Assembly: GCA_963817905.1 (NCBI GenBank)
Contig: CAWFPS010000003.1
Coordinates: 1,302,001 to 1,366,000, forward strand
From: VRUE01 sp963817905
Lineage (GTDB): Bacteria; Actinomycetota; Thermoleophilia; Solirubrobacterales; 70-9
Reading direction: 5' to 3'
DNA: 64,000 nt
Shown: positions 32,051 to 39,137 of the stretch, piece by piece
Numbering within the stretch: position 1 is the first letter of the stretch
How the letters are laid out: each line of letters opens with the position of its first letter
Program-made: the position numbers and the translations under genes
The notes under the pieces: generated by a model
Told to the model about the DNA's origin: nothing
Databases searched by the model: none
Seen by the model: only the letters and a program-made list of their open reading frames with translations

Positions 32051-33065
32051 CGGGCGCGCGGTAGGCGGGGAAGAACCCGCCCGCGTCGTGGCCGGCCGAG
32101 AGCCGGGCGTAGGCGGAGGGATCGGCGACGATCTCTGACGTGTGCCAGGGCAGCTCGCGGTTGGCGAAGCCGCGCTTGAACTCCTCGAGGCGGTCGCCGC
32201 GGGCGATGCCGCCGCCGAGGTTGAGCGGCAGGTTCAACTCGACCGAGAGCTCGACCAGGCGGGCGACGACGTTCTTCATCGGCGAGTCGCGCAGGTGCGC
32301 GTCGGCGCTGCCGCTGAGGTAGTAATGGACGAAGCCGTCGGAGGTGGCGGCGACCGAGGCAGCGGCGGCCGTCCCGTCGGGAGCCCGGGCGAGGGCGAGC
32401 CAGGTGCGCGGCGATTCGAGGATGCGGTCGAAGTAGGCGGCACCGAAGAAGTAGCGCTCGGCCGCACCGGTGCGGCGCATCGTCTCCTCGTATGCGGCGA
32501 GGAACCCGGCCCGTTCGTCCTCGTTCACCTGCGGCCCGGGGACTAGGCTGAGCTGGTAACCGCTGCGCAGGTTCTTGTTGACCTGGTTGCGATCGCTGCC
32601 GCGGCTCTTCGGCGGCAGGGCGGGGTCGGCAATCTGAACCACGTTGCGCTCGCTGGACCCGGCGAGCGGCGGGGTGCCAAGCGCGTGACGGATAAAGACG
32701 GAGACGAGACCCGCGTTGGAAAAGTCGATCACGGCTGGGTCGAGCCCCGCATCCGACATCAACCCCCCGGGAGTGCGGTCAAAGTCAGAAGCGCAGGCAA
32801 CCCCCGGATACCCATAAGGCGAAATCCCGTCCCAACCCCCGCCGACGGGCCGATACGTCAAGGTGGACTTGACGTATCGGCCCGTCGGCGGGGGGATTTC
32901 GCGGAGGATTAGGGGGGCTGCCAGGTCGATGCCGGCGCCGGTGATGCGGAGGGTGTGGGTGACGGCTTCGGCGTCGAGGAACTCGCGCGAGCGGAAAAAC
33001 TCCTCGCCGGCCGCAGCCTCGCCGCGATCCTCGATCAGCTCGGCGGTCGCGACGAATTCGCTCAC
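32043..33065 (-). CDS. FemAB/GNAT-like acyltransferase carrying an in-frame palindromic insert
   Basis: A 340-residue protein of the BioF2/FemAB-like GNAT class. Recognisable parts are DGISPYGYPGVACAS (the SPYGYPG motif of this group), RNQVNKNLRSGYQLSLVPG, AYEETMRRTGAAERYFFGAA and LGGGIARGDRLEEFKRGFAN. Such enzymes add amino-acyl or acyl groups to wall or glycan precursors. The GTG at 33065 overlaps the upstream GNAT stop (GTGA), so the two are coupled. Residues about 58-77 (PPPTGRYVKSTLTYRPVGGG) are encoded by a perfect 27-bp-stem hairpin that looks like an insertion, since REIP and GGWDGISPYG would join smoothly without it. Confidence 0.8.
   Translation of the reverse strand: MSEFVATAELIEDRGEAAAGEEFFRSREFLDAEAVTHTLRITGAGIDLAAPLILREIPPPTGRYVKSTLTYRPVGGGWDGISPYGYPGVACASDFDRTPGGLMSDAGLDPAVIDFSNAGLVSVFIRHALGTPPLAGSSERNVVQIADPALPPKSRGSDRNQVNKNLRSGYQLSLVPGPQVNEDERAGFLAAYEETMRRTGAAERYFFGAAYFDRILESPRTWLALARAPDGTAAAASVAATSDGFVHYYLSGSADAHLRDSPMKNVVARLVELSVELNLPLNLGGGIARGDRLEEFKRGFANRELPWHTSEIVADPSAYARLSAGHDAGGFFPAYRAPAS
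32836..32894. repeat. In-frame palindromic element C, copy 1 (59 bp perfect hairpin)
   Basis: Two 27-base arms (32836-32862 and 32868-32894) are perfectly complementary around GTGGA. Outer GCGAAATCC (32819-32827) and GGATTTCGC (32894-32902) add a second, interrupted stem. The arm core GCCGACGGGCC, the AAG(G)TGGA centre and GGCCCRTCGGCGG recur in the pknB-pbpA gap at 52530-52578. Confidence 0.85.
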
Positions 33066-33610
33066 GGGAACAGGTCCGCGGCCGCGGCGCGAAACTCGTC
33101 CGGGAGGACGCCCCAGACCTCGCAATCCTCAGCGGGGCCTCCGTCGCGGCTCAGGTGGGCGCGCATCGTCCCCTCGTGCTTCCAGCCCAGGCCGGCGACG
33201 GTCTTCTTGGCGACCTCGTTGCGGGCCGGGATGCGGCCGTAGACGCGGTGAGCGCCGAACTCGTCGAAGGCCTTGGCCAGGGTGAGCGCCTCGGCGCGGC
33301 GGCCGACGCCCTTGCCCCGCACGTCGTCGCCGATCAGGGCGCCCAGCTCCGGGGCGGTCTGGCGAAAGAGCCCGTAGAGCGCGGTGAAGCCGACTGGCTC
33401 CCCGTACCCCTCGACCACGATCGCGTACTTGCGGTCCTCACCCGAGTCCCCGATCGCCCGCCCAACCCACGCTTCGGCTTCCTCCAGCGAGAACGAGTCC
33501 CGCTGCTCCATCAGCGAGGCCGTCGCCGCTGGGTTGTTGAACCAGCGGTGCACGGCGGCTGCATCGCCAGGCTCGAAGGGTCGCAACGAGACTTCAGGAC
33601 GATCGGGCAC
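33062..33610 (-). CDS. GNAT-family N-acetyltransferase (RimJ/RimL type)
   Basis: A 182-residue acetyltransferase. It begins VSLRPFEPGDAAAVHRWFNN and has the acetyl-CoA pyrophosphate loop IGDDVRGKGVGRRAEALTLA (R/Q-x-x-G-x-G/A), then GAHRVYGRIPARNEVAKKTV and GWKHEGTMRAHLSRDG, the standard RimJ/RimL C-terminal strand pattern. It probably acetylates an amino group, possibly on a sugar nucleotide given the neighbourhood. It is coupled to the FemAB-like gene by a 4-base overlap. Confidence 0.9.
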   Translation of the reverse strand: MPDRPEVSLRPFEPGDAAAVHRWFNNPAATASLMEQRDSFSLEEAEAWVGRAIGDSGEDRKYAIVVEGYGEPVGFTALYGLFRQTAPELGALIGDDVRGKGVGRRAEALTLAKAFDEFGAHRVYGRIPARNEVAKKTVAGLGWKHEGTMRAHLSRDGGPAEDCEVWGVLPDEFRAAAADLFP

Positions 33611-33628
33611 ACCAAAACCCTATCCGGA

Positions 33629-33680
33629 CCGAACTGCATCAAATTCTCCGCCTGGCAGATTGAGAATTGATGCAGTTCGG
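33629..33680. repeat. Palindromic element G between GNAT and sugar-transferase genes (52 bp)
   Basis: CCGAACTGCATCAAATTCTC and GAGAATTGATGCAGTTCGG pair along their length apart from one bulged A. It lies 3 bases after the stop of the minus-strand sugar transferase gene, so it may serve as its terminator, and 18 bases upstream of the GNAT start. Confidence 0.75.
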
Positions 33681-33682
33681 GA

Positions 33683-34246
33683 TCAGTCGGGGGCGAGGCC
33701 TTGGCCGGTTAGGAGGAGGCTCACGGTCTTGGCGAGGATGCGGGCGTCCAGGGCGGGGCCGCGGTGGTCTACGTAGTGGACGTCGAGCTCGATTCGCTCC
33801 TCCCAGGGGATGCCGGCGCGGCCCTGGACCTGGGCCCAGCCGGTTATCCCGGGGCGGACCTCGTGGCGGCGGTGCTGGGTGGGCGTGTAGTCCTTGACCT
33901 GGGCCGGGATGGTGGGACGGGGGCCGACGATCGCCATCTCGCCGCGCAGGACGTTGAGCAGGTTGGGGATCTCGTCGAGCGAGGTGCGGCGCAGGACGCG
34001 GCCGGCGGTGGTGACGCGCGGGTCGTCGCGGGTGACGACGGTGCCGACCCCGACCGGATCGGAGCCCGCGACCATGGTGCGCAGCTTCAGCATCTCGAAC
34101 TCCGCGCCGTGCAGGCCGACCCGGCGCTGGCGGTAGAGGACCGGGCCGCGGCTGCCCAGCTTGATCGCGACCGCGGCGACGAGGAGAAGCGGGGAGAACA
34201 CGACCAGGGCGACGGTCGCGATCAGGATGTCGGCAGCGCGGGGCAT
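33683..34246 (-). CDS. Initiating undecaprenyl-phosphate sugar transferase (WcaJ/PglC type)
   Basis: A 187-residue monotopic sugar-phosphate transferase. One N-terminal membrane helix (DILIATVALVVFSPLLLVAA) is followed by GPVLYRQRRVGLHGAEF, MLKLRTMV, RRTSLDEIPNLLNVLRGEM with the catalytic Asp-Glu pair, AIVGPRP, and RPGITGWAQVQGR. It transfers a sugar phosphate to undecaprenyl phosphate, the first step of a lipid-linked glycan. The short form without extra N-terminal helices is the PglC kind. The start follows the stop of the glycosyltransferase gene at 34249 directly. Confidence 0.92.
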   Translation of the reverse strand: MPRAADILIATVALVVFSPLLLVAAVAIKLGSRGPVLYRQRRVGLHGAEFEMLKLRTMVAGSDPVGVGTVVTRDDPRVTTAGRVLRRTSLDEIPNLLNVLRGEMAIVGPRPTIPAQVKDYTPTQHRRHEVRPGITGWAQVQGRAGIPWEERIELDVHYVDHRGPALDARILAKTVSLLLTGQGLAPD

Positions 34247-34248
34247 CG

Positions 34249-35382
34249 CTACCTGGTGCCCGGCGCCTTCTCCCACGCTCCCGCGGGGCGGCCCCGGCGG
34301 AAGCGGTCCCAGAGGCCGGCGGCGATCGAGAGCGTGGTCATCGCGTAGTAGCGGGCGACGCGCAGGGGCCCGACCGGGAAGCTGCCGCCGAAGAGGGCGG
34401 CAGCGATCACGGCGACCTGGATGCCGTAGGTGACGACGTAGATGCCGCCGCTGCCGAGCAGGGCGAGATTGGCGAAAAAGGCGACGAAGTGGAGGAACGG
34501 GGTCAGGTAGCGCAGCAGGCGGTGCGAGAAGAGCTCGAAGGCGTAGAGGGCCGAGTAACCGCGCGGGGAGACCATCCGCTCGCCCACGACGATGTCCCAG
34601 AGGCCGGCCATCATCCGCCGCTTGCGGGCGAACTCCCCTCCGAGGGTCGGCACCATCTTCTCCTCCGCGCCCGCCGCGGGGACGTAGAGCGAGCGCTTGC
34701 CGCGCTTGGCGAAGGCGAAAGGAAAGGAGAGGTCGTGGCTGCCGGCCGGGTCGAGCGGCAGGTACTCGGCGGCGCGAACGGCGTAGATCGCGCCGTTGCC
34801 GGCGGTGATCCCGGCCAGGGCGGACTCCAGCTCGCGAACCCGCATCTCATAGCGCCAGTAGGCGCCCTCGAGGTTGTCGCCGCCGGCGTCGAGGAAGCGG
34901 ACCTGGCCGCAGGCGTAGGCGACCGCGGTGTCGGCGAAGGGGGCAACTAGGCGGCGCAGGGCATCGGCGCCCCACTCGCTGTTGGCGTCGGAGAAGGCGA
35001 GGATCTCCCCCGACGCCCGCTCGGCGGCGGCGTTCTGGGCGGCGAGCTTGCCACCGCGGGGAAGCTCCAAGACGACGTCGGCCCCGGCCTCGCGGGCGCG
35101 CTCGGCGGTGGCGTCGGCGGAGCCGTCCGAGGCTACGATCAGCTCCAACCGCTCGCGCGGGTAGGCGAGCGCCAGCGCGTTGGCGACCTTGGCGGCGATC
35201 ACCTCCTCCTCGTCGTAGGCGGCGACGATCAGGGAGACGCGGGGCAGCTCGTCCTCCGCGAGCGGCGATGGATCGCGAGCCGGGGTGCGCCGGAGCGCGA
35301 CCAGCGCGCGCAGCACCAGCGGGTAGCCGAGGTGCGTGTAGGCGATCAGCCCAGCGGAAAGCCAGAAGAGCGCAGCGAGCAT
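34249..35382 (-). CDS. Membrane glycosyltransferase, family 2
   Basis: A 377-residue GT2 enzyme. An N-terminal helix (FWLSAGLIAYTHLGYPLVL) precedes the GT-A domain: RVSLIVAAYDEEEVIAAKVA, LIVASDGSADATAERA (DXD region), GEILAFSDANSEW with the metal-binding DAN, and GNGAIYAVRAAEYLPLD. Two or three C-terminal helices (FLHFVAFFANLALLG, YGIQVAVIAAALFGG) suggest coupling to the membrane. It likely extends the lipid-linked glycan begun by the neighbouring sugar transferase. A 49-bp hairpin of family E lies 14 bases upstream of the ATG. Confidence 0.9.
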   Translation of the reverse strand: MLAALFWLSAGLIAYTHLGYPLVLRALVALRRTPARDPSPLAEDELPRVSLIVAAYDEEEVIAAKVANALALAYPRERLELIVASDGSADATAERAREAGADVVLELPRGGKLAAQNAAAERASGEILAFSDANSEWGADALRRLVAPFADTAVAYACGQVRFLDAGGDNLEGAYWRYEMRVRELESALAGITAGNGAIYAVRAAEYLPLDPAGSHDLSFPFAFAKRGKRSLYVPAAGAEEKMVPTLGGEFARKRRMMAGLWDIVVGERMVSPRGYSALYAFELFSHRLLRYLTPFLHFVAFFANLALLGSGGIYVVTYGIQVAVIAAALFGGSFPVGPLRVARYYAMTTLSIAAGLWDRFRRGRPAGAWEKAPGTR

Positions 35383-35396
35383 CCGGCGATTATCTG

Positions 35397-35445
35397 CTTC
35401 CGGTGCGCTTTATGTCCCCATGGGGTCCATAAGGCGCACCGGAAG
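35397..35445. repeat. Hairpin element, family E, copy 1 (49 bp)
   Basis: CTTCCGGTGCGCTTTATG and CATAAGGCGCACCGGAAG are complementary at 17 of 18 positions. The arms recur at 40799-40845 with a different loop. It lies between two glycosyltransferase genes, 14 bases before the start of the downstream one. Confidence 0.85.
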
Positions 35446-35457
35446 GGAGAGGGGGGC

Positions 35458-36564
35458 TCAACTGAGCAGGTCTTCGTATAGCGCCATGGTTTGGGACGCG
35501 ATCGCGTCCCAGGAGTAGGGGCCGGCCGCGGCGTCGCGGGCTGCCACGGCCAGGCGCTCGCGGGCGGCGGGGTCGGCTGCCAGCTCGCTGAGCGCCGCCG
35601 CCAGGCCGATCGGATCCTCGGGTGCGACAAGCCGCGCGGCGCCGGTCGGGGCCAGCTCGGGAAAGCCGCCCACGGTGCTGAGCACCAGCGGCTTGCCGAA
35701 GGCGAGGCCGGTGTAGAGGACGCCGGAGTGCTCGGCGTCGCGGTAGGGAAGGACGACGAGGTCGGCGCGGCGGAAAATCGCCGGGATCTCGGCGTCCTCG
35801 ACGAAGCGGGTGAGGAAGCGGACGCGTCCCGGTGCCTCGGCCGCCAGCCGCCGCAGCGGCTCCACCGGCATCCGCGGGTTGCCGACGATCCACAGCTCGG
35901 CGCCCTCGACGCGCCGGAAGGCTTCGAGCAGCGAGTCGAGACCCTTGTAGGGACGGAGCAGGCCGAAGAAGAGGATCACCGGGCCCTCGGCATCCTCCAG
36001 CTCGGGCGCCAGCGGGCGCTCCTCGGGCAGGCGGGTGAGGTAGTCGAAGGCTCCGTGGGGAATAACGCGGACGCGGGCCGGGTCGAGGCCGACGTCCTCG
36101 CGCAGGCGGCGCGCGCCGTGCTCGGAATGGACGATGACCGCGTCCATGGCGCCGAAGGTGCGGCGGGCGCTGGCGAGCTGCCGGCGAGCGGGCACGGGCG
36201 GGAGGACGTAGTGGGCCGTCATCACCCGCGGCCGCTGCCGCGGCAGGATGCGGGCGTCGAGCTCGGGCATCGTCAGCCACTGGTAGTGGACGAGATCGCC
36301 GTCGAGGGTGCGCCGCAGGCGGCGCATGTCCGCCAGATGCTCGGCCGCCTTGAAGCCCCGGCGGGCGGGCGCGTCGAGGCCACGCTCGGCGGTACGGCGG
36401 TAGAAGCACTCGCGCACCTCATATCCGTCCGGCTGGGGTACCGGGCCGTAGAGGAAGCGGCTGGTCAGCAGCTCGACGTCGGCGCCGGCACGGGCGAGGG
36501 CCGCGGACAGGGCGTGGTCGTAGGGCGGCGTGAAAGCCGAGGGGTCGACGATCTGGATTTTCAT
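35458..36564 (-). CDS. Glycosyltransferase, family 4
   Basis: A 368-residue GT-B glycosyltransferase. The N-terminal domain has DPSAFTPPYDHALSAALARA and DAVIVHSEHGARRLREDVGL; the C-terminal nucleotide-binding domain has VILFFGLLRPYKGLDSLLEA, AELWIVGNPRMP, ADLVVLPYRDAEHSGVLYTG (the E-x7-E-like sugar-binding region) and GKPLVLSTVGGFPELA. It adds a sugar with retention from a nucleotide sugar to the growing surface glycan. The start faces the GT2 gene at 36697; the 133-bp gap is almost filled by palindromic element A2. Confidence 0.93.
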   Translation of the reverse strand: MKIQIVDPSAFTPPYDHALSAALARAGADVELLTSRFLYGPVPQPDGYEVRECFYRRTAERGLDAPARRGFKAAEHLADMRRLRRTLDGDLVHYQWLTMPELDARILPRQRPRVMTAHYVLPPVPARRQLASARRTFGAMDAVIVHSEHGARRLREDVGLDPARVRVIPHGAFDYLTRLPEERPLAPELEDAEGPVILFFGLLRPYKGLDSLLEAFRRVEGAELWIVGNPRMPVEPLRRLAAEAPGRVRFLTRFVEDAEIPAIFRRADLVVLPYRDAEHSGVLYTGLAFGKPLVLSTVGGFPELAPTGAARLVAPEDPIGLAAALSELAADPAARERLAVAARDAAAGPYSWDAIASQTMALYEDLLS

Positions 36565-36575
36565 TGCTTGGGTTC

Positions 36576-36688
36576 GGGTCCGTCCCGGTGGAGTTGGAAC
36601 GTCTTGTACTTTTTCCGCAGTGAGGTCGGCGGACGGCCACCGACTGTGTTCGGAAAAAGTTAAGTGGAACCTCTACCGGGACGGACCC
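36576..36688. repeat. Palindromic element, family A, copy 2 (113 bp)
   Basis: Inverted relative to copy 1. Outer arms are GGGTCCGTCCCGGTGGAGTT and ACCTCTACCGGGACGGACCC. Inner blocks CGTCTTGTACTTTTTCC and CGGAAAAAGTTAAGTGG match the reverse complement of copy 1 closely. It occupies nearly all of the divergent promoter region between two glycosyltransferase genes. Confidence 0.85.
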
Positions 36689-36696
36689 TGCCACCC

Positions 36697-37599
36697 ATGC
36701 TCTCCTACTGCGTCGTGAACACGAACGGCCGCGATTACCTGCTCGCCTGCATCGACGCGATCGAGCGCACCCACCCCGAGGGGGTCGAGCGGGAGGTCCT
36801 CGTCCTCGACAACGCCTCGGCCGACGGCTCGGCGGCGGCGGTGCGGGCACGCGGCGTCGAGATCGAGCTGATCGCGCTGGAGCGGCGAGCCGGCAAGGCC
36901 GAGAACGACTCCACCCTGATGCGCCGCGCCAGCGGTCGCTACTGCCTCCTGCTCAACGAGGACTCCGAGCTGCACCCGGGAGCGGTGGCGGCACTGATCG
37001 ACGCCCTCGACGCCGACCCGAAGGCGGCCGCCGCGACCCCGCGGTTGCTCGACTCCAACGGCGCCCCGGTTCCCTGCGCCTGGCGCTTCCCCGGCGTCGG
37101 CACCGCCCTCGCGGGGGCGCTCTTCCTGCACCGCCGGCTGACCGTGCAGAGCAAGGGCGAGGTGACGCGGCGAGTCGACTGGGCGCAATCGAGCGCCTTG
37201 ATGGTGCGCCGCGAGGCGGCCGCCGAGGTCGGCTACATGGACCCCGACTTCTTCGTCTACTACGACGAGTGCGACTTCGCCAAGCGCCTCGAGGGGGCGG
37301 GCTGGCACAGCCTCTTCGTCCCGGGCGCCGAGGCGATTCACCACGACCAGCTCTCCACCGACCTCGCCGCCGGCCTGCCCCGCATCGTCGAATTCCACCG
37401 CAATCGAGATAGATACATGCGGGTGCACCATGGGCGCCCGGCGGCGCTGGCGGTGCGGGTTCTGACGGCCTGGTCCTACGGCCTGCGCGCCCTCGCCGCC
37501 ACCGTCCTCCCCGGCCGGCCGACGAACGTCTACTGGGCCCACGCCCGCCAGGCATTGCTGCCGGGACAAGGGGAAAGCATCCGGGACCGGGCGGGCTAG
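36697..37599 (+). CDS. Glycosyltransferase, family 2 (rhamnosyltransferase-like)
   Basis: A 300-residue GT2 enzyme from the ATG at 36697. The GT-A features are CVVNTNGRDYLLACIDAIER, EREVLVLDNASADGSAAAVR, GRYCLLLNEDSELHPGAVAA (metal-binding NEDSE) and SSALMVRREAAAEVGYMDPD, FFVYYDECDFAKRLEGAGW. The last block with YYDExDFxxR is typical of WbbL/rhamnosyltransferase-like enzymes. No membrane helix is obvious. It should add a sugar to the lipid-linked glycan. It overlaps the convergent flippase gene by 4 bases. Confidence 0.92.
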   Translation: MLSYCVVNTNGRDYLLACIDAIERTHPEGVEREVLVLDNASADGSAAAVRARGVEIELIALERRAGKAENDSTLMRRASGRYCLLLNEDSELHPGAVAALIDALDADPKAAAATPRLLDSNGAPVPCAWRFPGVGTALAGALFLHRRLTVQSKGEVTRRVDWAQSSALMVRREAAAEVGYMDPDFFVYYDECDFAKRLEGAGWHSLFVPGAEAIHHDQLSTDLAAGLPRIVEFHRNRDRYMRVHHGRPAALAVRVLTAWSYGLRALAATVLPGRPTNVYWAHARQALLPGQGESIRDRAG

Positions 37600-39137
37600 A
37601 ACCGCGAGTCCTCGTCCATCTGCTCCGCCTCGTAAGTCTCGGGGACCGAGCCGTCGATTCCGGCGCTCGCTGGGCGCAGGGAGCGGAGTTGGGTGGCGAG
37701 CACGCCCGGGTGGCGGAGCTGGGCGAGCCAGCGACGTTCTCCGGAGGAGAAGAAGCCGGTGGCGAGCAGGGCGAGGGGGTAGGTGAGCCAGAGCGCTGTG
37801 CGCAAGAGCAGGCCGGCGAAGCCGGCCGTGGGAAGGAGCAGCTCGCCGAGGAGGACCAGGCCGGCGGAGATCCCGACCACCCGAGCGAGGCGTCCCCATT
37901 CGTAGGGCACCGGGAAGAGGCGCTGGGTGAAGACGTACATCAGGGCCAGCACGACCAGGTAGGAGGCGACGAGCGCGAGGCCGGCGCCGACGATTCCGAG
38001 CGGCGGCACCAGCAGAAGGTTGAGGGCGACGTTGGCGACGAGGGCGGCGATCGTGGCCGGGAAGTTGAACTCGGTGCGGCCCGTCCTGCCGAGGATGACG
38101 ACGAGGACCATGTAGAGGGCGTAGAGGGTGACGGCGGTGGCGATCAGGCCGATCGCTTCGTAGGAGTCGAAGAATTCCGGCGCGGCGAGGGCGCGCACGA
38201 TCCAGCGCGAGAGCAGCCACATGCCGGTGACTACAAAGGCGCAGCCTGCCGTGAACAGGGCGACGACAGTGGCGTAGACGCGGCGGGCCTCGCCGTCGTC
38301 GCGAATCGAGTAAGCGAGCGGGGGCCAGGCGAGCTGGAAGCCGCGGACCAAGACGTTGACGGCCTGGGCGAACTTGACCGCCAGCGAGTAGAGGCCCGCC
38401 TCGGGCAGGCCGGCCGCGTGGACGATGATGATCCGGTCGACGAAGTTGAGTCCGTAGAGAGAAAGCTCGGCCGGCATCGTCGGCAGGCCGAAGCGCATCA
38501 GGCGCCGCAGCAGCCGCCGCTCGAAGCGCAGCGAGAGGCGGCGCCGGTGGACCGCGATCAGGGCCAGCACGACGACGGCGCCGCTGGCGTAGCTGCCGAG
38601 CAGCAGGCCCCGTGCGCCCTCCCCCGCGCCGACAACGAGCGCGACGGTCAACCCGATCGCCGAGAGGACGCTGATCATCGTGGTCAGGAAGAAGGCGCGA
38701 GCGCGCTCCTCGAGGCGGAAGATCGTCAGCAGGAACTCGAACATCGTCGCCACCCAGAGGCCGCCGATCGCGACCCGCGCCAGGTCGGGCGCCGGTTCGG
38801 CGAGGAGCGCTTCGGAGATCGGCGTGGCGAAGGGGAGGGCGAGGAGCGCCGCGGCCGTGGCGAGCCAGAAGAGGGCGGCGAAGGAGGAGGCGAGGACCCG
38901 TCCCGGGTCCTCGCCGTCCTTGTAGTAGAAGCGCAGCAGGGCCTCGATCAGGCCGAGGCGGACGACGATGCTGGCCGAGACGACCGCGGCGAACATCACC
39001 TCGGCGGCGCCGTAGTCTCCGGTCGTCAGGTAGCGCGTGTAGAGCGGCAGCAACGCGACCGCGATCAGCTTCGAGAAGATGCTCGCCGCGGTGTAGGCGG
39101 CGCCGGTGGTCGCTAGGCGGCGGAGGTATCCCGACAC
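37596..39137 (-). CDS. Polysaccharide flippase (Wzx/MOP superfamily)
   Basis: A 513-residue protein with 12 to 14 membrane helices. The start LRRLATTGAAYTAASIFSKL, IAVALLPLYTRYLTTGDYGA is the classic N-terminus of Wzx-type O-antigen flippases (LPLYTRYLTPxDYG). RFGLPTMPAELSLYGLNFVD, RIIIVHAAGLPEAGLYSLAV marks the second half of the fold. It should move lipid-linked oligosaccharide across the membrane. A hydrophilic acidic tail (VPETYEAEQMDEDSRF) is unusual. The GTG start lies inside the 3' end of the ligase gene (25-base overlap), so the two are coupled. Confidence 0.92.
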   Translation of the reverse strand: MSGYLRRLATTGAAYTAASIFSKLIAVALLPLYTRYLTTGDYGAAEVMFAAVVSASIVVRLGLIEALLRFYYKDGEDPGRVLASSFAALFWLATAAALLALPFATPISEALLAEPAPDLARVAIGGLWVATMFEFLLTIFRLEERARAFFLTTMISVLSAIGLTVALVVGAGEGARGLLLGSYASGAVVVLALIAVHRRRLSLRFERRLLRRLMRFGLPTMPAELSLYGLNFVDRIIIVHAAGLPEAGLYSLAVKFAQAVNVLVRGFQLAWPPLAYSIRDDGEARRVYATVVALFTAGCAFVVTGMWLLSRWIVRALAAPEFFDSYEAIGLIATAVTLYALYMVLVVILGRTGRTEFNFPATIAALVANVALNLLLVPPLGIVGAGLALVASYLVVLALMYVFTQRLFPVPYEWGRLARVVGISAGLVLLGELLLPTAGFAGLLLRTALWLTYPLALLATGFFSSGERRWLAQLRHPGVLATQLRSLRPASAGIDGSVPETYEAEQMDEDSRF

